A DNA stretch of 36,691 nt from CAYUBI01 sp964443005 (GTDB taxonomy: Bacteria > Margulisbacteria > Riflemargulisbacteria > GWF2-35-9 > CAYUBI01). Position 1 is the first letter of the stretch, and the number at the start of each line of letters is the position of its first letter. Below, piece by piece: positions 1-8,283 of the stretch. Where the stretch lies: assembly GCA_964443005.1 (NCBI GenBank), contig CAYUBI010000007.1, forward strand, positions 1 through 36,691, in the 5' to 3' direction. The notes beneath the pieces were generated by a model, which was not told the origin of the DNA, made no database searches, and was given only the letters and a program-made list of their open reading frames with translations. Position numbers and translations under genes: made by a program.

Positions 1-178
1 AAACATATTTATCAATTTCTGAAAATCGATACCCGTTATACCACGTTTTCATCATTCCCAAGACTTTCTTAACTGTTATGTTTTGTTTTTCTGCTAATAA
101 CGTTAACCATTCCGCGAAACTAGTTTCTAATTCGTCCTGCGTATAACCCAGTACAAGTAATCCTAAAAACACTAAAAA
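1..178 (-). pseudogene. 5'-truncated remnant of an AAA-ATPase-like (DUF1703 family) gene, running off the window
   Basis: Read on the minus strand, about 59 codons are open from position 178 to the window edge. They contain LGYTQDEL and, near the edge, WYNGYRFS. The intact protein at 353-2035 has the matching features (FGITEIEL, then WYNGYRFG), so this is a second member of the same family, aligned to its middle part. A TGA stop at 179-181 closes the frame just upstream, and the ATP-binding N-terminal half (about 240 residues in the intact copy) is absent. A GTG at 172-170 could not give a complete protein. The rest would lie left of position 1. I see a 5' truncation, not a frameshift. A short dispersed repeat (209-231) lies 28 nt beyond the break. 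Confidence 0.8.
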
Positions 179-208
179 TCAACGCTCAGACGTCCTTTTT
201 CTTCAGGC

Positions 209-231
209 TCATTCCTTGACTGGAATATACT
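209..231. repeat. Short dispersed repeat, copy 1 (partner at 32857-32879)
   Basis: A 23-nt stretch that matches 32857-32879 at 21 of 23 positions; the shared core is ACTGGAATATACT. Inside it ATTCC and GGAAT form an inverted repeat around a 6-nt centre. It sits between the truncated ATPase remnant and the intact ATPase gene. Confidence 0.6.
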
Positions 232-290
232 TATATCGATTTCAAAAATCTGAGATAATTAAATATATTGAAGATCTTTTTAATAAATTG

Positions 291-332
291 AGCCCTTCCC
301 CATGAAGATGGGAAAGGGGAAGGGATGAGGGC
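291..332. repeat. G/C-rich palindromic mini-repeat, copy 1 (partner at 8670-8717)
   Basis: The core CCCTTCCCCAT-GAAG-ATGGGAAAGGG (293-318) can fold into an 11-bp hairpin with one mismatch. It is followed by GGGATGAGGGCA. The same core with the same GGGATG-GGGCA tail occurs at 8670-8717. Its composition is sharply different from the AT-rich surroundings. It lies just after the stop of the minus-strand ATPase gene and may act as its terminator. It resembles REP/MITE-type elements. Confidence 0.75.
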
Positions 333-352
333 ATTTAGCTCGCGCGGCCCTC

Positions 353-2035
353 TCACAACAATTCTGAAACATTCACACGTTTGCCGTCAAAAACAATCAC
401 CAGCTTTTTAATTTTATGAATGCCCAAACTTTCAAGCTCGTTAGCATACTTCTGTGTCTCAATTTGTTGTTTAGCTATAGCAATTGCTTGCTCAAGAGTT
501 TCATTTTTTCGCATATTAATTTTCTTAAATTCAATAATAATGCCTAAATTACTTTTATCTTTGGGTATAAGCATAACATCATAACGCCCATAACCAGATT
601 CGCGATTACTTTTTATGTCATGAGTATCTGATAACCAAACCAGCAAGCCAATAACAAAAGCCTGATACACTTTTTCGCTTTCGTGGCCAAAGTCATGATA
701 ACTAAAAATTTTCAATACTGTTTCTTGAAAAACAGCCTCAAAAGTCTCGATGTCTCCCTTGACCAAAGACTTTAGCATTAATCTCTGGGTTTCAGAATCA
801 ATTCGCTCAACAAACCATCTTTCAACAAAACTTCGATACATCATCCGAACTTCCCGATTGGGAATAGCTAAATCATACATTCGCGTTTCATCACTATTCA
901 TAGTCCATTCTCTAACAAATTTCAAATATCCGCTAAACAATAAAAAACTCCACAGAATATCTTCGTTGACTCCAACATCAGCATAAACAATACTTTCATC
1001 AATTTTTTTACTTAAAACCTTCCCGCTAATTAATGTTTCAAGTTCAGTATTCAAATTTTGATAATTATTCGTTAATAGTTTTTCAACTAAAGCATTATCT
1101 GCAGTATTAATCCAATACGGAATAAATTTCCTATCTTTACTATTCATATAATTTAATATTGACCATGGATTATAAATGACTGTATTTCCAAACCGATAAC
1201 CATTGTACCAATTTTGCATATCGACTAAATCAACAGTTAACTGATACGCCTGTAACGCCTGCGCTAATTCAATTTCAGTTATACCAAATTTATCCTCAAA
1301 TTCTGAAGATAATAGCGTATAAACACCCAAATTATTTAAACCAGAAAAAATAGATTCCTTCGCTAATCTGAGAATACCAGTTAAAACCCCTTTTTCTACA
1401 AAAGCATTATCCTTGAGTGCTGCACTGAGTAAATTCCGAATAAAATTAACATTATCCTCATAGTGATTGTTAATATAGCCAGCCTGAATCGGTGTATCAT
1501 ACTCATCAATCAATAAAATAACTCGGTTGTGATAATAACGCTCCAAATAAATCGTCAAATTCTTTAAACTATTTTCATAATCAGTTTGATCTGCTGCTAA
1601 ATCCAAAATGCTATTATAATATTTTACGTCATTCTTATCTAATATATTGGCATTCAAAATCGCTTGATGTCGCTGATATTCTCGTTGAATCAGCTCTCGC
1701 ATTTTCTTATAGCTATGTTCCCAGTTTGTTTCCTTTACATCCTTAAACGTCAAAAAAATAACAGGATAACTTCCCTGCTGTTTTATATAGAAGTCACCCT
1801 GCTTAAATATAGCCAAATCTTTAAACAAATTAACATTAGACGCTGCTGTTTTTTCAAAAAAATAGCGTAAAGTCGAAAGATTGAGTGTTTTTCCAAACCG
1901 ACGTGGCCGAGTAATCAGAAGTATTTTAGGTGAACTATCAATAATTTCTTTAATAAATAAACTTTTATCAATATAAAAAAAATTATTTTCCCGAAGTTCT
2001 TTAAAATCAGATATACCAATAGGAATTTTTTGCAT
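353..2035 (-). CDS. AAA-ATPase-like protein with C-terminal PD-(D/E)XK nuclease-like domain (DUF1703 type)
   Basis: 560 aa. The N-terminus (PIGISDFKELRENNFFYIDK) is the usual opening of the AAA-ATPase_like family. A Walker A-type loop, RPRRFGKT, is at about residues 43-50 and a Walker B, VILLIDEYD, at about 172-180. WYNGYRFG and YNPWSILNY follow in mid-protein. The C-terminal part has a PD-(D/E)XK-like core: RYDVML at about residue 485 and IIEFKK with Glu near residue 501. The family is common in multi-copy form in host-associated and anaerobic bacteria; its role is not established, and nuclease or mobile-element functions are proposed. The frame is intact, unlike the paralogue remnant at 1-178. 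The start ATG lies about 170 bp from the divergent Cache gene. No partner gene is visible. Confidence 0.88.
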   Translation of the reverse strand: MQKIPIGISDFKELRENNFFYIDKSLFIKEIIDSSPKILLITRPRRFGKTLNLSTLRYFFEKTAASNVNLFKDLAIFKQGDFYIKQQGSYPVIFLTFKDVKETNWEHSYKKMRELIQREYQRHQAILNANILDKNDVKYYNSILDLAADQTDYENSLKNLTIYLERYYHNRVILLIDEYDTPIQAGYINNHYEDNVNFIRNLLSAALKDNAFVEKGVLTGILRLAKESIFSGLNNLGVYTLLSSEFEDKFGITEIELAQALQAYQLTVDLVDMQNWYNGYRFGNTVIYNPWSILNYMNSKDRKFIPYWINTADNALVEKLLTNNYQNLNTELETLISGKVLSKKIDESIVYADVGVNEDILWSFLLFSGYLKFVREWTMNSDETRMYDLAIPNREVRMMYRSFVERWFVERIDSETQRLMLKSLVKGDIETFEAVFQETVLKIFSYHDFGHESEKVYQAFVIGLLVWLSDTHDIKSNRESGYGRYDVMLIPKDKSNLGIIIEFKKINMRKNETLEQAIAIAKQQIETQKYANELESLGIHKIKKLVIVFDGKRVNVSELL

Positions 2036-2092
2036 AATTGATTATATAATTCTCCTGCTAGTAATAGCAAGTAAAAAAATCCAAATCATATT

Positions 2093-2121
2093 TGACAAAA
2101 AAAGAATTATTTATTATCTTT
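2093..2121 (+). promoter_or_regulatory. Sigma70-type promoter of the Cache/chemotaxis operon
   Basis: TTGACA (2093-2098), 17-nt spacer, TATCTT (2116-2121). The -35 is perfect and the -10 matches 4 of 6. The predicted leader is about 80 nt and ends in an AAGGAG Shine-Dalgarno before the ATG at 2208. Confidence 0.7.
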
Positions 2122-2207
2122 TATATAAGTAACCTGGATAAAAAGAATGGCTGGGGAGGTGATGTGCGCCATATTTTAGACAGACCAACATTATTAAGGA
2201 GCACACA

Positions 2208-2672
2208 ATGAAAAAGTTAGCACTCATAGTAGCAGGGTTATTACTCATAACCATGACAACCTCATTTGCAGAAGACAAGAAATTAACAAAAGAGGATGTT
2301 AAAGTTTTTGTTGAAAAAGCTGTTGATTTTTACAAAAAAAATGGCGAAGTTAAAGCAATCGAAGCGTTTAATGCCAAAGAAGGCGACTTTCGCAAAGGCG
2401 AGTTATATGTTTTCGCTGTTGACTTAACAGGTAAAACTTTAGCGCATTCCAACGCCAAGCTCATTGGAATGAATGTGTCTAATCTAAAAGACAGTAGCGG
2501 CAAACCATTTATTCAAGAAATGATTGCTCTAGCAAAAGACAAAGGTGCTGGCTGGATTGAATACACATGGACTCACCCAGAAACCAAAAAAGTAAAACCA
2601 AAAATTAGCTATCTTGTCAAAGTTAGCCCAACATTATTTATTTCTGCAGGCATTTATAAAGACGCTGAATAA
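2208..2672 (+). CDS. Exported single-Cache-domain protein
   Basis: 154 aa. A cleavable signal peptide is clear (MKKLALIVAGLLLITMTTSFA, about residues 1-21). The remainder is one small-molecule-binding Cache domain of the sCache_2 type: YVFAVDLTGKTLAHSNAKLI, GMNVSNLKD, then GAGWIEYTW and a basic PKISYLVKV strand, ending ISAGIYKD. There is no membrane anchor or signalling domain, so it should be a soluble periplasmic protein that binds a ligand. The next gene is a chemotaxis receptor 65 nt downstream, so a role as ligand-presenting partner of that receptor is likely; this is inference. Start supported by AAGGAG 7 nt upstream. Confidence 0.9.
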   Translation: MKKLALIVAGLLLITMTTSFAEDKKLTKEDVKVFVEKAVDFYKKNGEVKAIEAFNAKEGDFRKGELYVFAVDLTGKTLAHSNAKLIGMNVSNLKDSSGKPFIQEMIALAKDKGAGWIEYTWTHPETKKVKPKISYLVKVSPTLFISAGIYKDAE

Positions 2673-2680
2673 TTTTTATG

Positions 2681-2703
2681 CTGGAGCACCCTTTGTGCTC
2701 CAG
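2681..2703 (+). terminator. Intercistronic hairpin between Cache gene and receptor gene
   Basis: CTGGAGCAC, 5-nt loop, GTGCTCCAG: a perfect 9-bp stem directly after the Cache stop. No T-run follows, so it is more likely a partial terminator or 3'-end stabiliser than a full stop. It could make the small binding protein more abundant than the receptor. Confidence 0.55.
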
Positions 2704-2737
2704 CCATTGAGCGTTCAGTATCATCAGGGGGAACAAC

Positions 2738-4729
2738 ATGGCCGAAGTACACAAAAATAATTTTTTCTTAAATCGCTTATCTGATGTTAGTATATTTAAG
2801 AAATTCCTAATTGCACCTCTGGTTGTCATTGCTTTTCTTTTATTAGTTGCAGTGATTGCATATATCGGCTCTGCAAACCAAATGATGTCTTTAGAAACCA
2901 TTGTGAATACGCGCTTTAAGCTGTATCAAGATAGTTCTATTATTTCGGAAAAAATGTCCACTGTTCATTCAACACTTTACAAATTAATTAATTGGACAGC
3001 TGCAGAATATGATAACGTTACAATTAAAACTGCAGAAGATACAGTTAATCCCGGCATTTTATACGTACAAAAAATTTGTAAAGATGTACTCACTCGTAAA
3101 AATTTATCAAAAGAAGAAAAAAAGTATTTTTCAGATATTTTAATATTTACTAAAGAATATCAGGCTAGTGCAATGCAAATGCTAGAAATGCTCAAAGCAG
3201 ACTCAACAACTGCCTCGCTATTCATGACAGATATCGAGCACAAATTCATCAACTTATATAAGATTATTGGTACCCTTGTTGCTTTTGAAAAAACTAGCAG
3301 CGACACAACGTATAAAGATGTTAAAAACAGCCAACTAATATTTATTACAATATTTGGCTTATTAATTATCAGTGCAACAGTCTTATCAATTATTTTATCA
3401 ATCATCATTGCCAAAAGCGTGACGCGGCCCATTACAGCATTAACAAAAGCAGTCAAAAACATTGAACATGGCTGTGATTTTTCTGAAAATATTACTAACA
3501 ACGGAAAAGATGAAATTGGCCAAATTGCTACAGCATTTAACTCGCTTATGGGTGCTTTGAATGCAGCTATTAGTAAAATCAATCAAACCATGGCATCTAT
3601 GTCTCAAGGAAATTTTGATGTACAAATCAATGACGAATGGAAAGGAGACTTAGGCATTTTAAAAACATCCATTAACTCAACGATTCACGAAATAAACAGC
3701 ACGTTTAATGAAGTGACTACTGTTATGGAATCCATGCAAAATGGTGACTTTGCCCAACAAATTACAGCACCTATGCACGGCCGTTTTGATGCTCTTAAAA
3801 ACTATATCAATTCCTCTATGAGCAGCCTAAACATTGTTATTAGCAACATCAATCAAATTATGTATCAAGTATCTAACAATGACCTTAATGGCCGCATTGA
3901 TGTTGAAGCTACAGGAGAACTAAGCTCCTTAAAGGATTGCGTTAATGCATCCTTGGAATCCATTACAGATACACTTAAAACAGTGTTACATAGTATGGGC
4001 CAAGTGACAGAAGCTGCCATGCAAACCAGCAATGCTGTTGCACAAGTCGCAACTGGCTCTCAATCGCAAGTCGTATCTATTAACGAAGTTTCTGTTGCTG
4101 TGCAAGCCTCAAACAAAACAATTATCAATGTAGCAGAAAACTCTAAAAATGCAAAAAATTATGCCAGTCGTGCAGTTCAAGCAGCAGTGAATGGCCAGGA
4201 AAAAATGAAAGAAATGGAAACTCTCGTTAAATCCGTTTCTGACAGCAGTGCTAGCATGAGCCAAGTAACAGAAGTGATTCGTGGAATTGCGCGTCAAACC
4301 AATCTATTAGCCTTAAATGCAGCTATTGAAGCTGCACGATCTGGCGAACATGGCAAAGGTTTTGCAGTCGTTGCAGATGAAGTTCGAAAACTAGCAGAAA
4401 ACTCGTCAGTTTCAGTTGACGAAATTGCCAAATTAATTGAAGAATCAGAAAATATTGTTAAAAAAGTAGTGTCAACTTCAGAACAAGTTCGCAAAGAAAT
4501 GGAAAACATGGCAAGCATTTCAAATGAAACCGAAAGCATTTTCAGTCAATTTGCTGAAGAAATGTCAAACCAAACAGTGGCTATTAACGAAATTACTTCT
4601 GGCATTAGCCAATTAAACCAAATCGCTGAAAACAACGCAGCTGCTGCTGAAGAAATTTCCGCAGTAACCAGCAACTTGGTTGATTTAACAACTGAAACCA
4701 AAAATCAAGTCGAACGGTTTAACTTATAA
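2738..4729 (+). CDS. Methyl-accepting chemotaxis protein with repeated HAMP-like modules
   Basis: 663 aa. Membrane segment 1 is at about residues 24-45 and segment 2 at about 199-222, enclosing a roughly 150-residue periplasmic sensor region without an obvious Cache fold. A HAMP domain (TRPITALTKAVKNIEHG to GQIATAFNSLM) follows. Three further HAMP-like units come next, each with an -NGDF/-QGNF/-NNDL type turn (residues about 275-430), giving a poly-HAMP stalk. The signalling hairpin is typical: RQTNLLALNAAIEAARSGEH and GFAVVADEVRKLAE (about 518-555). The protein signals to CheA/CheW at its cytoplasmic tip; no che genes lie in the window. It is probably in an operon with the Cache protein upstream and the flavin-reductase-like gene 6 nt downstream. 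Confidence 0.95.
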   Translation: MAEVHKNNFFLNRLSDVSIFKKFLIAPLVVIAFLLLVAVIAYIGSANQMMSLETIVNTRFKLYQDSSIISEKMSTVHSTLYKLINWTAAEYDNVTIKTAEDTVNPGILYVQKICKDVLTRKNLSKEEKKYFSDILIFTKEYQASAMQMLEMLKADSTTASLFMTDIEHKFINLYKIIGTLVAFEKTSSDTTYKDVKNSQLIFITIFGLLIISATVLSIILSIIIAKSVTRPITALTKAVKNIEHGCDFSENITNNGKDEIGQIATAFNSLMGALNAAISKINQTMASMSQGNFDVQINDEWKGDLGILKTSINSTIHEINSTFNEVTTVMESMQNGDFAQQITAPMHGRFDALKNYINSSMSSLNIVISNINQIMYQVSNNDLNGRIDVEATGELSSLKDCVNASLESITDTLKTVLHSMGQVTEAAMQTSNAVAQVATGSQSQVVSINEVSVAVQASNKTIINVAENSKNAKNYASRAVQAAVNGQEKMKEMETLVKSVSDSSASMSQVTEVIRGIARQTNLLALNAAIEAARSGEHGKGFAVVADEVRKLAENSSVSVDEIAKLIEESENIVKKVVSTSEQVRKEMENMASISNETESIFSQFAEEMSNQTVAINEITSGISQLNQIAENNAAAAEEISAVTSNLVDLTTETKNQVERFNL

Positions 4730-4735
4730 TTTCTT

Positions 4736-5299
4736 GTGAGTAAACAACTGTGGAAACCAGGAACGATGGTGTACCCAGTACCTGTAGTTTTGGTTAGCTG
4801 TGGCACATCGTTACACAGCTGCAATATCATCACAATAGCATGGACAGGAACTATTTGCACTGAACCTGCAAAAACGTATATTTCGTTACGGCCAGAGCGA
4901 CATTCCTATAAAATCATCAAAGAAACTGGGGAGTTTGTCATTAATCTAACAACGCAACAACTCGCTTTTGCTACTGATTTTTGCGGCGTGAAAAGCGGCA
5001 GAGATATTGACAAATGGAAAGCGATTAAATTAACGCCTATAGCTGCAACGCATATTAAAGCGCCGCTGATCCAGCAAAGCCCAATTAATATCGAATGCAA
5101 AGTCTCACAGATTATTCCACTGGGCTCGCATGATATGTTTATTGCAGATGTTGTAGCTGTACATGCAGAATCCGATTACATGGACAAACACGCAGCTTTT
5201 CATTTTGAAAAAATAAACTCAATCTGCTATGCTCATGGCAAGTATTATGCTATTGGCAAGCAACTCGGCCATTTTGGTTTTTCAGTTAAAAAACATTAA
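4736..5299 (+). CDS. Flavin reductase-like (FMN-binding split-barrel) protein
   Basis: 187 aa from a GTG start. The N-terminus KQLWKPGTMVYPVPVVLVSC, then NIITIAWTGTICTEP and SLRPERHSYKIIKETGEFVI, are the FMN-binding hallmarks of the flavin_reductase-like family (related to HpaC/FMN reductases and flavoredoxin). ATDFCGVKSGRDIDKW follows, typical of the subgroup found in anaerobes. The exact electron acceptor cannot be told from sequence. GTG at 4736 keeps the conserved KPGTM-YP-P start; an in-frame ATG at 4766 has a better upstream AGGA and would give 177 aa. The gene follows the receptor by 6 nt. Its 3' end overlaps the convergent cyclase gene by 14 bp. Confidence 0.85.
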   Translation: MSKQLWKPGTMVYPVPVVLVSCGTSLHSCNIITIAWTGTICTEPAKTYISLRPERHSYKIIKETGEFVINLTTQQLAFATDFCGVKSGRDIDKWKAIKLTPIAATHIKAPLIQQSPINIECKVSQIIPLGSHDMFIADVVAVHAESDYMDKHAAFHFEKINSICYAHGKYYAIGKQLGHFGFSVKKH

Positions 5300-7106
5300 C
5301 TTTTTCGCCTAGCACTTCCCATATCTTAACAGATTTTTGCTTTCCTTTAACCATAATCTCACCCAAAGGCGCTACCTCAATAGCATGTTCAACCAGCTGT
5401 TTCGTAGCATCACTAATAATAATATGAACTATGCGGCCCAATTCGTCAGATATTTTTCGAGTATAAGCTTCTAATCTAGCACCTAAATTAATATTATCGC
5501 CAATAACTGTATAATCTTTGTATTTTTCTGCTCCAATATTGCCAACAACAACGTCCCCAGTATTCAAGCCCATGCCAATATCAAGAATTGCTTTACCTTC
5601 TTGTTTCCATTTTGCTTGCAACTCGCGTAAAGCCTCCATTTGTTTGAGAGCACATCTGACAGCCAGCAAAGCATGATTAGCTTGAGCTAGTGGCGCGCCC
5701 CATACAGCCATAATTTCATCTCCCACAAATTTATCCAAGGTTCCATTACAAGCGAAAATTATCTCAGTCATAGCATTCAGATATTCATTCAATTGAGACA
5801 CGACTTCTTCAGGCGTTCGGCTTTCTGAAAACGTCGTAAACCCGCGAATATCAGAAAAGAAAACAGTAACTTCCATTCGATCGCCACCTAGCTTTAATTT
5901 GTCTTTGTGCGCTAATAATTCATTCACAATACTCGGCGATACATACTGATTAAAAATGCTGCGAATTTGTTTTTTTTCTGCTTCTGCATTAAAAAATCGC
6001 AACAAAACAGAAGATACATACGCAAAAAATATGCTAGCAATCGGAGACACAATATAAACAATCCAGTGATAAAAAAAAGCTACTTTTTGTATCATCACCA
6101 ATCCAAGTGAAATGCCAATCAAGGACAATAATCCGGCAACTGCATTTAAACGCATCGTAACAAAAGACACCAAGACTGTAATCAGTAGAATAATCAATAA
6201 ATATGCCAAATGCGGAATGCTCTGCAAATAAGCACCCCGAAGTATCGTATCAATAGCATTGGCATGAATTTCTACCCCTGGCATTTCCATAGAAGTTGGC
6301 GTAGGGTACAAGTCTTGTAAATATTCTGCAGAAGCACCAACCAGAACAATTTTATTAGCAAAATATCCTGGATTCATCTTTAAAAATCCAGGTTCCAAAA
6401 CCGTTGAAATAGGAATGGTTGGAAATGATTTTTCTTTGCCACGAAAATACACAATCATATTTCCATCTTTATTCAACGGTATATGATACAAACCAAAATC
6501 AATTTTTGCATCATGCAATTTAACTGTTTGAGAATTAATTGAAACCCCCAGATACGTTGCTAAAACAGCCATTGAAAAATAAGGATAAACCCCCTTATGA
6601 TGATCCCGAAATAACAATCGATAATTCCGAATCGTGTAATCCCGATCTTGAACTGGATGCGCAATACCCATCTGTGCATAATGTGCTAACTCTGGAATTG
6701 CATCCAAAAAAAATGCTTTATTTTTTTTAAATACAACTTTACGTGCTAAAACAACATTGCCAGCCTTAGCAATAGCCTGTCCAAATTCTGCGTCATCCTT
6801 AAGATTATAACTCGTATGCGAATCAAAATTAATATCAAAAGCAATCACTTTGGCATGCTCAATGTTTAGAAGATTCAAAAGCTGGGTATATAGTTGTCGA
6901 GGCCAGGGCCAAATACCGTACCGCTGAATGGACTGATCATCAATCGTTAACAACACAATGGGTGTACTTAAGTCCATTGCCTGTTGTTGAGGAAATAATC
7001 GATCCAGAACGCGATTGTCAATAGTTTGAAACACATCAAAGGAGAATAAAAAGAAAAGCACACAAGCCAAACTCATACTATAGGTCAAATGATGTCGAAA
7101 AATCAT
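5286..7106 (-). CDS. CHASE2-domain membrane adenylate cyclase (class III)
   Basis: 606 aa. An N-terminal membrane segment (about residues 9-24) leads into an extracytoplasmic CHASE2 sensor domain (about 27-290: FPQQQAMDLSTPIVLLTIDD, then DLYPTPTSMEMPGVEIHANA). Three membrane segments follow (about 297-375) and then a cytoplasmic class III cyclase domain (about 410-600). The metal-binding Asp residues are present in FFSDIRGFTTF (about 416) and VGDEIMAVWG (about 460). The substrate-selecting Lys in LDKFVGDE and Asp in KDYTVIGDN are those of adenylate rather than guanylate cyclases, so the product should be cAMP. CHASE2-cyclases are common in Cyanobacteria and relatives. The gene is transcribed divergently from the unknown cluster starting at 7220. 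Confidence 0.92.
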   Translation of the reverse strand: MIFRHHLTYSMSLACVLFFLFSFDVFQTIDNRVLDRLFPQQQAMDLSTPIVLLTIDDQSIQRYGIWPWPRQLYTQLLNLLNIEHAKVIAFDINFDSHTSYNLKDDAEFGQAIAKAGNVVLARKVVFKKNKAFFLDAIPELAHYAQMGIAHPVQDRDYTIRNYRLLFRDHHKGVYPYFSMAVLATYLGVSINSQTVKLHDAKIDFGLYHIPLNKDGNMIVYFRGKEKSFPTIPISTVLEPGFLKMNPGYFANKIVLVGASAEYLQDLYPTPTSMEMPGVEIHANAIDTILRGAYLQSIPHLAYLLIILLITVLVSFVTMRLNAVAGLLSLIGISLGLVMIQKVAFFYHWIVYIVSPIASIFFAYVSSVLLRFFNAEAEKKQIRSIFNQYVSPSIVNELLAHKDKLKLGGDRMEVTVFFSDIRGFTTFSESRTPEEVVSQLNEYLNAMTEIIFACNGTLDKFVGDEIMAVWGAPLAQANHALLAVRCALKQMEALRELQAKWKQEGKAILDIGMGLNTGDVVVGNIGAEKYKDYTVIGDNINLGARLEAYTRKISDELGRIVHIIISDATKQLVEHAIEVAPLGEIMVKGKQKSVKIWEVLGEKVNVF

Positions 7107-7112
7107 AAAACT

Positions 7113-7121
7113 ATGATAACA
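7113..7121 (-). promoter_or_regulatory. Extended -10 element 6 nt before the cyclase start
   Basis: On the minus strand TGTTATCAT (TGn plus TATCAT) ends 6 nt before the ATG. There is no Shine-Dalgarno sequence, so the transcript would be leaderless or nearly so. The -35 region is weak. Confidence 0.4.
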
Positions 7122-7177
7122 AAATATATCGATACATGAAATAGGTAAGTGCTTACGATAAGCATAGTGTTCAAAGG

Positions 7178-7195
7178 CTTTAGGTTTTCCTAAAG
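7178..7195 (+). promoter_or_regulatory. Small hairpin in the leader of the unknown cluster
   Basis: CTTTAGG-TTTT-CCTAAAG forms a perfect 7-bp stem with a TTTT loop, 12 nt before the strong AAAAAGGAGG Shine-Dalgarno of the first gene. An imperfect inverted repeat, GTAAG-TG-CTTAC, lies upstream at 7145-7156 and could be an operator. I see no clear -35/-10 pair. Confidence 0.4.
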
Positions 7196-7219
7196 TATCT
7201 TAAAAAGGAGGCGATTGAA

Positions 7220-7891
7220 ATGACGCAATTATTTACGTCCGCCAACGAAGTTAATAGGGAAGCTGTCAATACCGCCATAGGGCAAACCATGAATGATCGG
7301 AACTCGGATCTGCTATCAATATCTATTGAAATGAGTGGTAAAAAAATTGTCATTGATAGTTTAGGAAAAAACCATATTGTAGGGAGCGAAGATGATATTA
7401 AAAGCTTGGAATCACCAACAGGCGTGCCAATAACCTATCAAGGAGCAACAGGAACTACAGCCTTAACTGAAGAAGTGAAAAAAGCATTTGCAGCTTTATT
7501 AGGCATTGACCCAGCATCAATAACTAGCGGAACCATTACCACCAATGTCACAGGTGTTGGAGGTGCCAAAGTAACACAAATAGTTGTCCAAACAAAAGAC
7601 CCTAAAACAGGCACGCTGGGTGCAATTGGCGTACAATTAAATTCAGATGGTGCAGTTGTAGGCTTTGGAGAAAACAAAGGAACTGGCGGAACACCTATTT
7701 TTGCTGCAATAACAGCCAACAGCTTTTTGGGATCATGGGGTATTGATGCTAGTGATCTTCGACCTGGTGATTTGTTCATGGTTCAACAAAATTTGCAAAT
7801 TATTAAAGACGAAATTTCAGCACTTCAAACTGCAGGCAAATCGCATTCTGATATTATGCGCGAAGCTACACAAAAGTTCTCACAAGCTTAA
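7220..7891 (+). CDS. Unknown protein, first gene of the cluster (223 aa)
   Basis: I do not recognise this protein. The start is secure: AAAAAGGAGGCG lies 8 nt before the ATG, the strongest ribosome site in the window. There is no signal peptide, no membrane segment and no cysteine. The N-terminal third is helical and polar. The middle (about residues 65-165) is rich in Gly/Thr/Val and looks beta-rich, for example VTGVGGAKVTQIVVQTKDP. The last about 45 residues return to amphipathic helix (DEISALQTAGKSHSDIM). This helix-beta-helix layout recalls proteins built into extracellular assemblies, but that is only a resemblance. Six co-directional genes follow. Confidence 0.8.
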   Translation: MTQLFTSANEVNREAVNTAIGQTMNDRNSDLLSISIEMSGKKIVIDSLGKNHIVGSEDDIKSLESPTGVPITYQGATGTTALTEEVKKAFAALLGIDPASITSGTITTNVTGVGGAKVTQIVVQTKDPKTGTLGAIGVQLNSDGAVVGFGENKGTGGTPIFAAITANSFLGSWGIDASDLRPGDLFMVQQNLQIIKDEISALQTAGKSHSDIMREATQKFSQA

Positions 7892-7924
7892 GCTTAACTA
7901 AATAAAAAAGGGAGATGGATTATT

Positions 7925-8251
7925 ATGTTTAGTTCAACACTCAGAGTTATTTCAAGTTTATCAGGATCCTTAAATGACGCACAAAAGTTTATGCANNNNN
8001 NNNNNNNNNNNNNNNNNNNNNNNNNNNNNNNNNNNNNNNNNNNNNNNNNNNNNNNNNNNNNNNNNNNNNNNNNNNNNNNNNNNNNNNNNNNNNNNGGATT
8101 TTGGGACAATATGGATCAGCTAGGCAATATCATGATGGTCAACCAATTACAAGAACTGATTAAACAAGTGATTGCAATGCTAACGCAAGCAAGCAAAGGC
8201 ATTGTCCAAGTGATCAAAGATGCAGTAGAAGATTGGAAACGTTCCGGATAA
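7925..8251 (+). CDS. Small helical protein(s) interrupted by an assembly gap
   Basis: The 5' part (7925-7995) encodes MFSSTLRVISSLSGSLNDAQ and a few more residues behind a good GGGAGATGG ribosome site. After 100 N, the 3' part (8096-8251) encodes about 51 residues that read as one amphipathic helix pair (MVNQLQELIKQVIAMLTQ, then KGIVQVIKDAVEDWKRSG). The frame is continuous only if the gap is exactly 100 nt, which is doubtful because 100 N is a conventional filler. The two ends may belong to one gene of about 108 aa, to a longer one, or to two genes. No cysteines are visible and there is no signal peptide. Function unknown. Confidence 0.55.
   Translation: MFSSTLRVISSLSGSLNDAQKFMXXXXXXXXXXXXXXXXXXXXXXXXXXXXXXXXXXGFWDNMDQLGNIMMVNQLQELIKQVIAMLTQASKGIVQVIKDAVEDWKRSG
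7996..8095. other. Assembly gap (100 N)
   Basis: Exactly 100 unresolved bases inside the second gene of the unknown cluster. The true length is unknown; genes or repeats may be missing. Confidence 0.99.
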
Positions 8252-8283
8252 TTAACACGTAAATAATTCGAAATTAGATTTTT

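Noticed and set aside
2162..2179. Possible five-codon leader peptide (ATG TGC GCC ATA TTT TAG) after GGGGAGGTG in the Cache leader
   Set aside because: Spacing to the Shine-Dalgarno is very short and there is no sign of attenuation or regulatory codons; could be chance.
7153..7160. CGATAA resembling a sigma28 -10 upstream of the unknown cluster
   Set aside because: No TAAA-type -35 at the right distance; not enough to call a flagellar-type promoter.
7894..8109. Minus-strand ORF across the N gap
   Set aside because: Exists only because unknown bases contain no stop; it is antisense to the better supported small gene.
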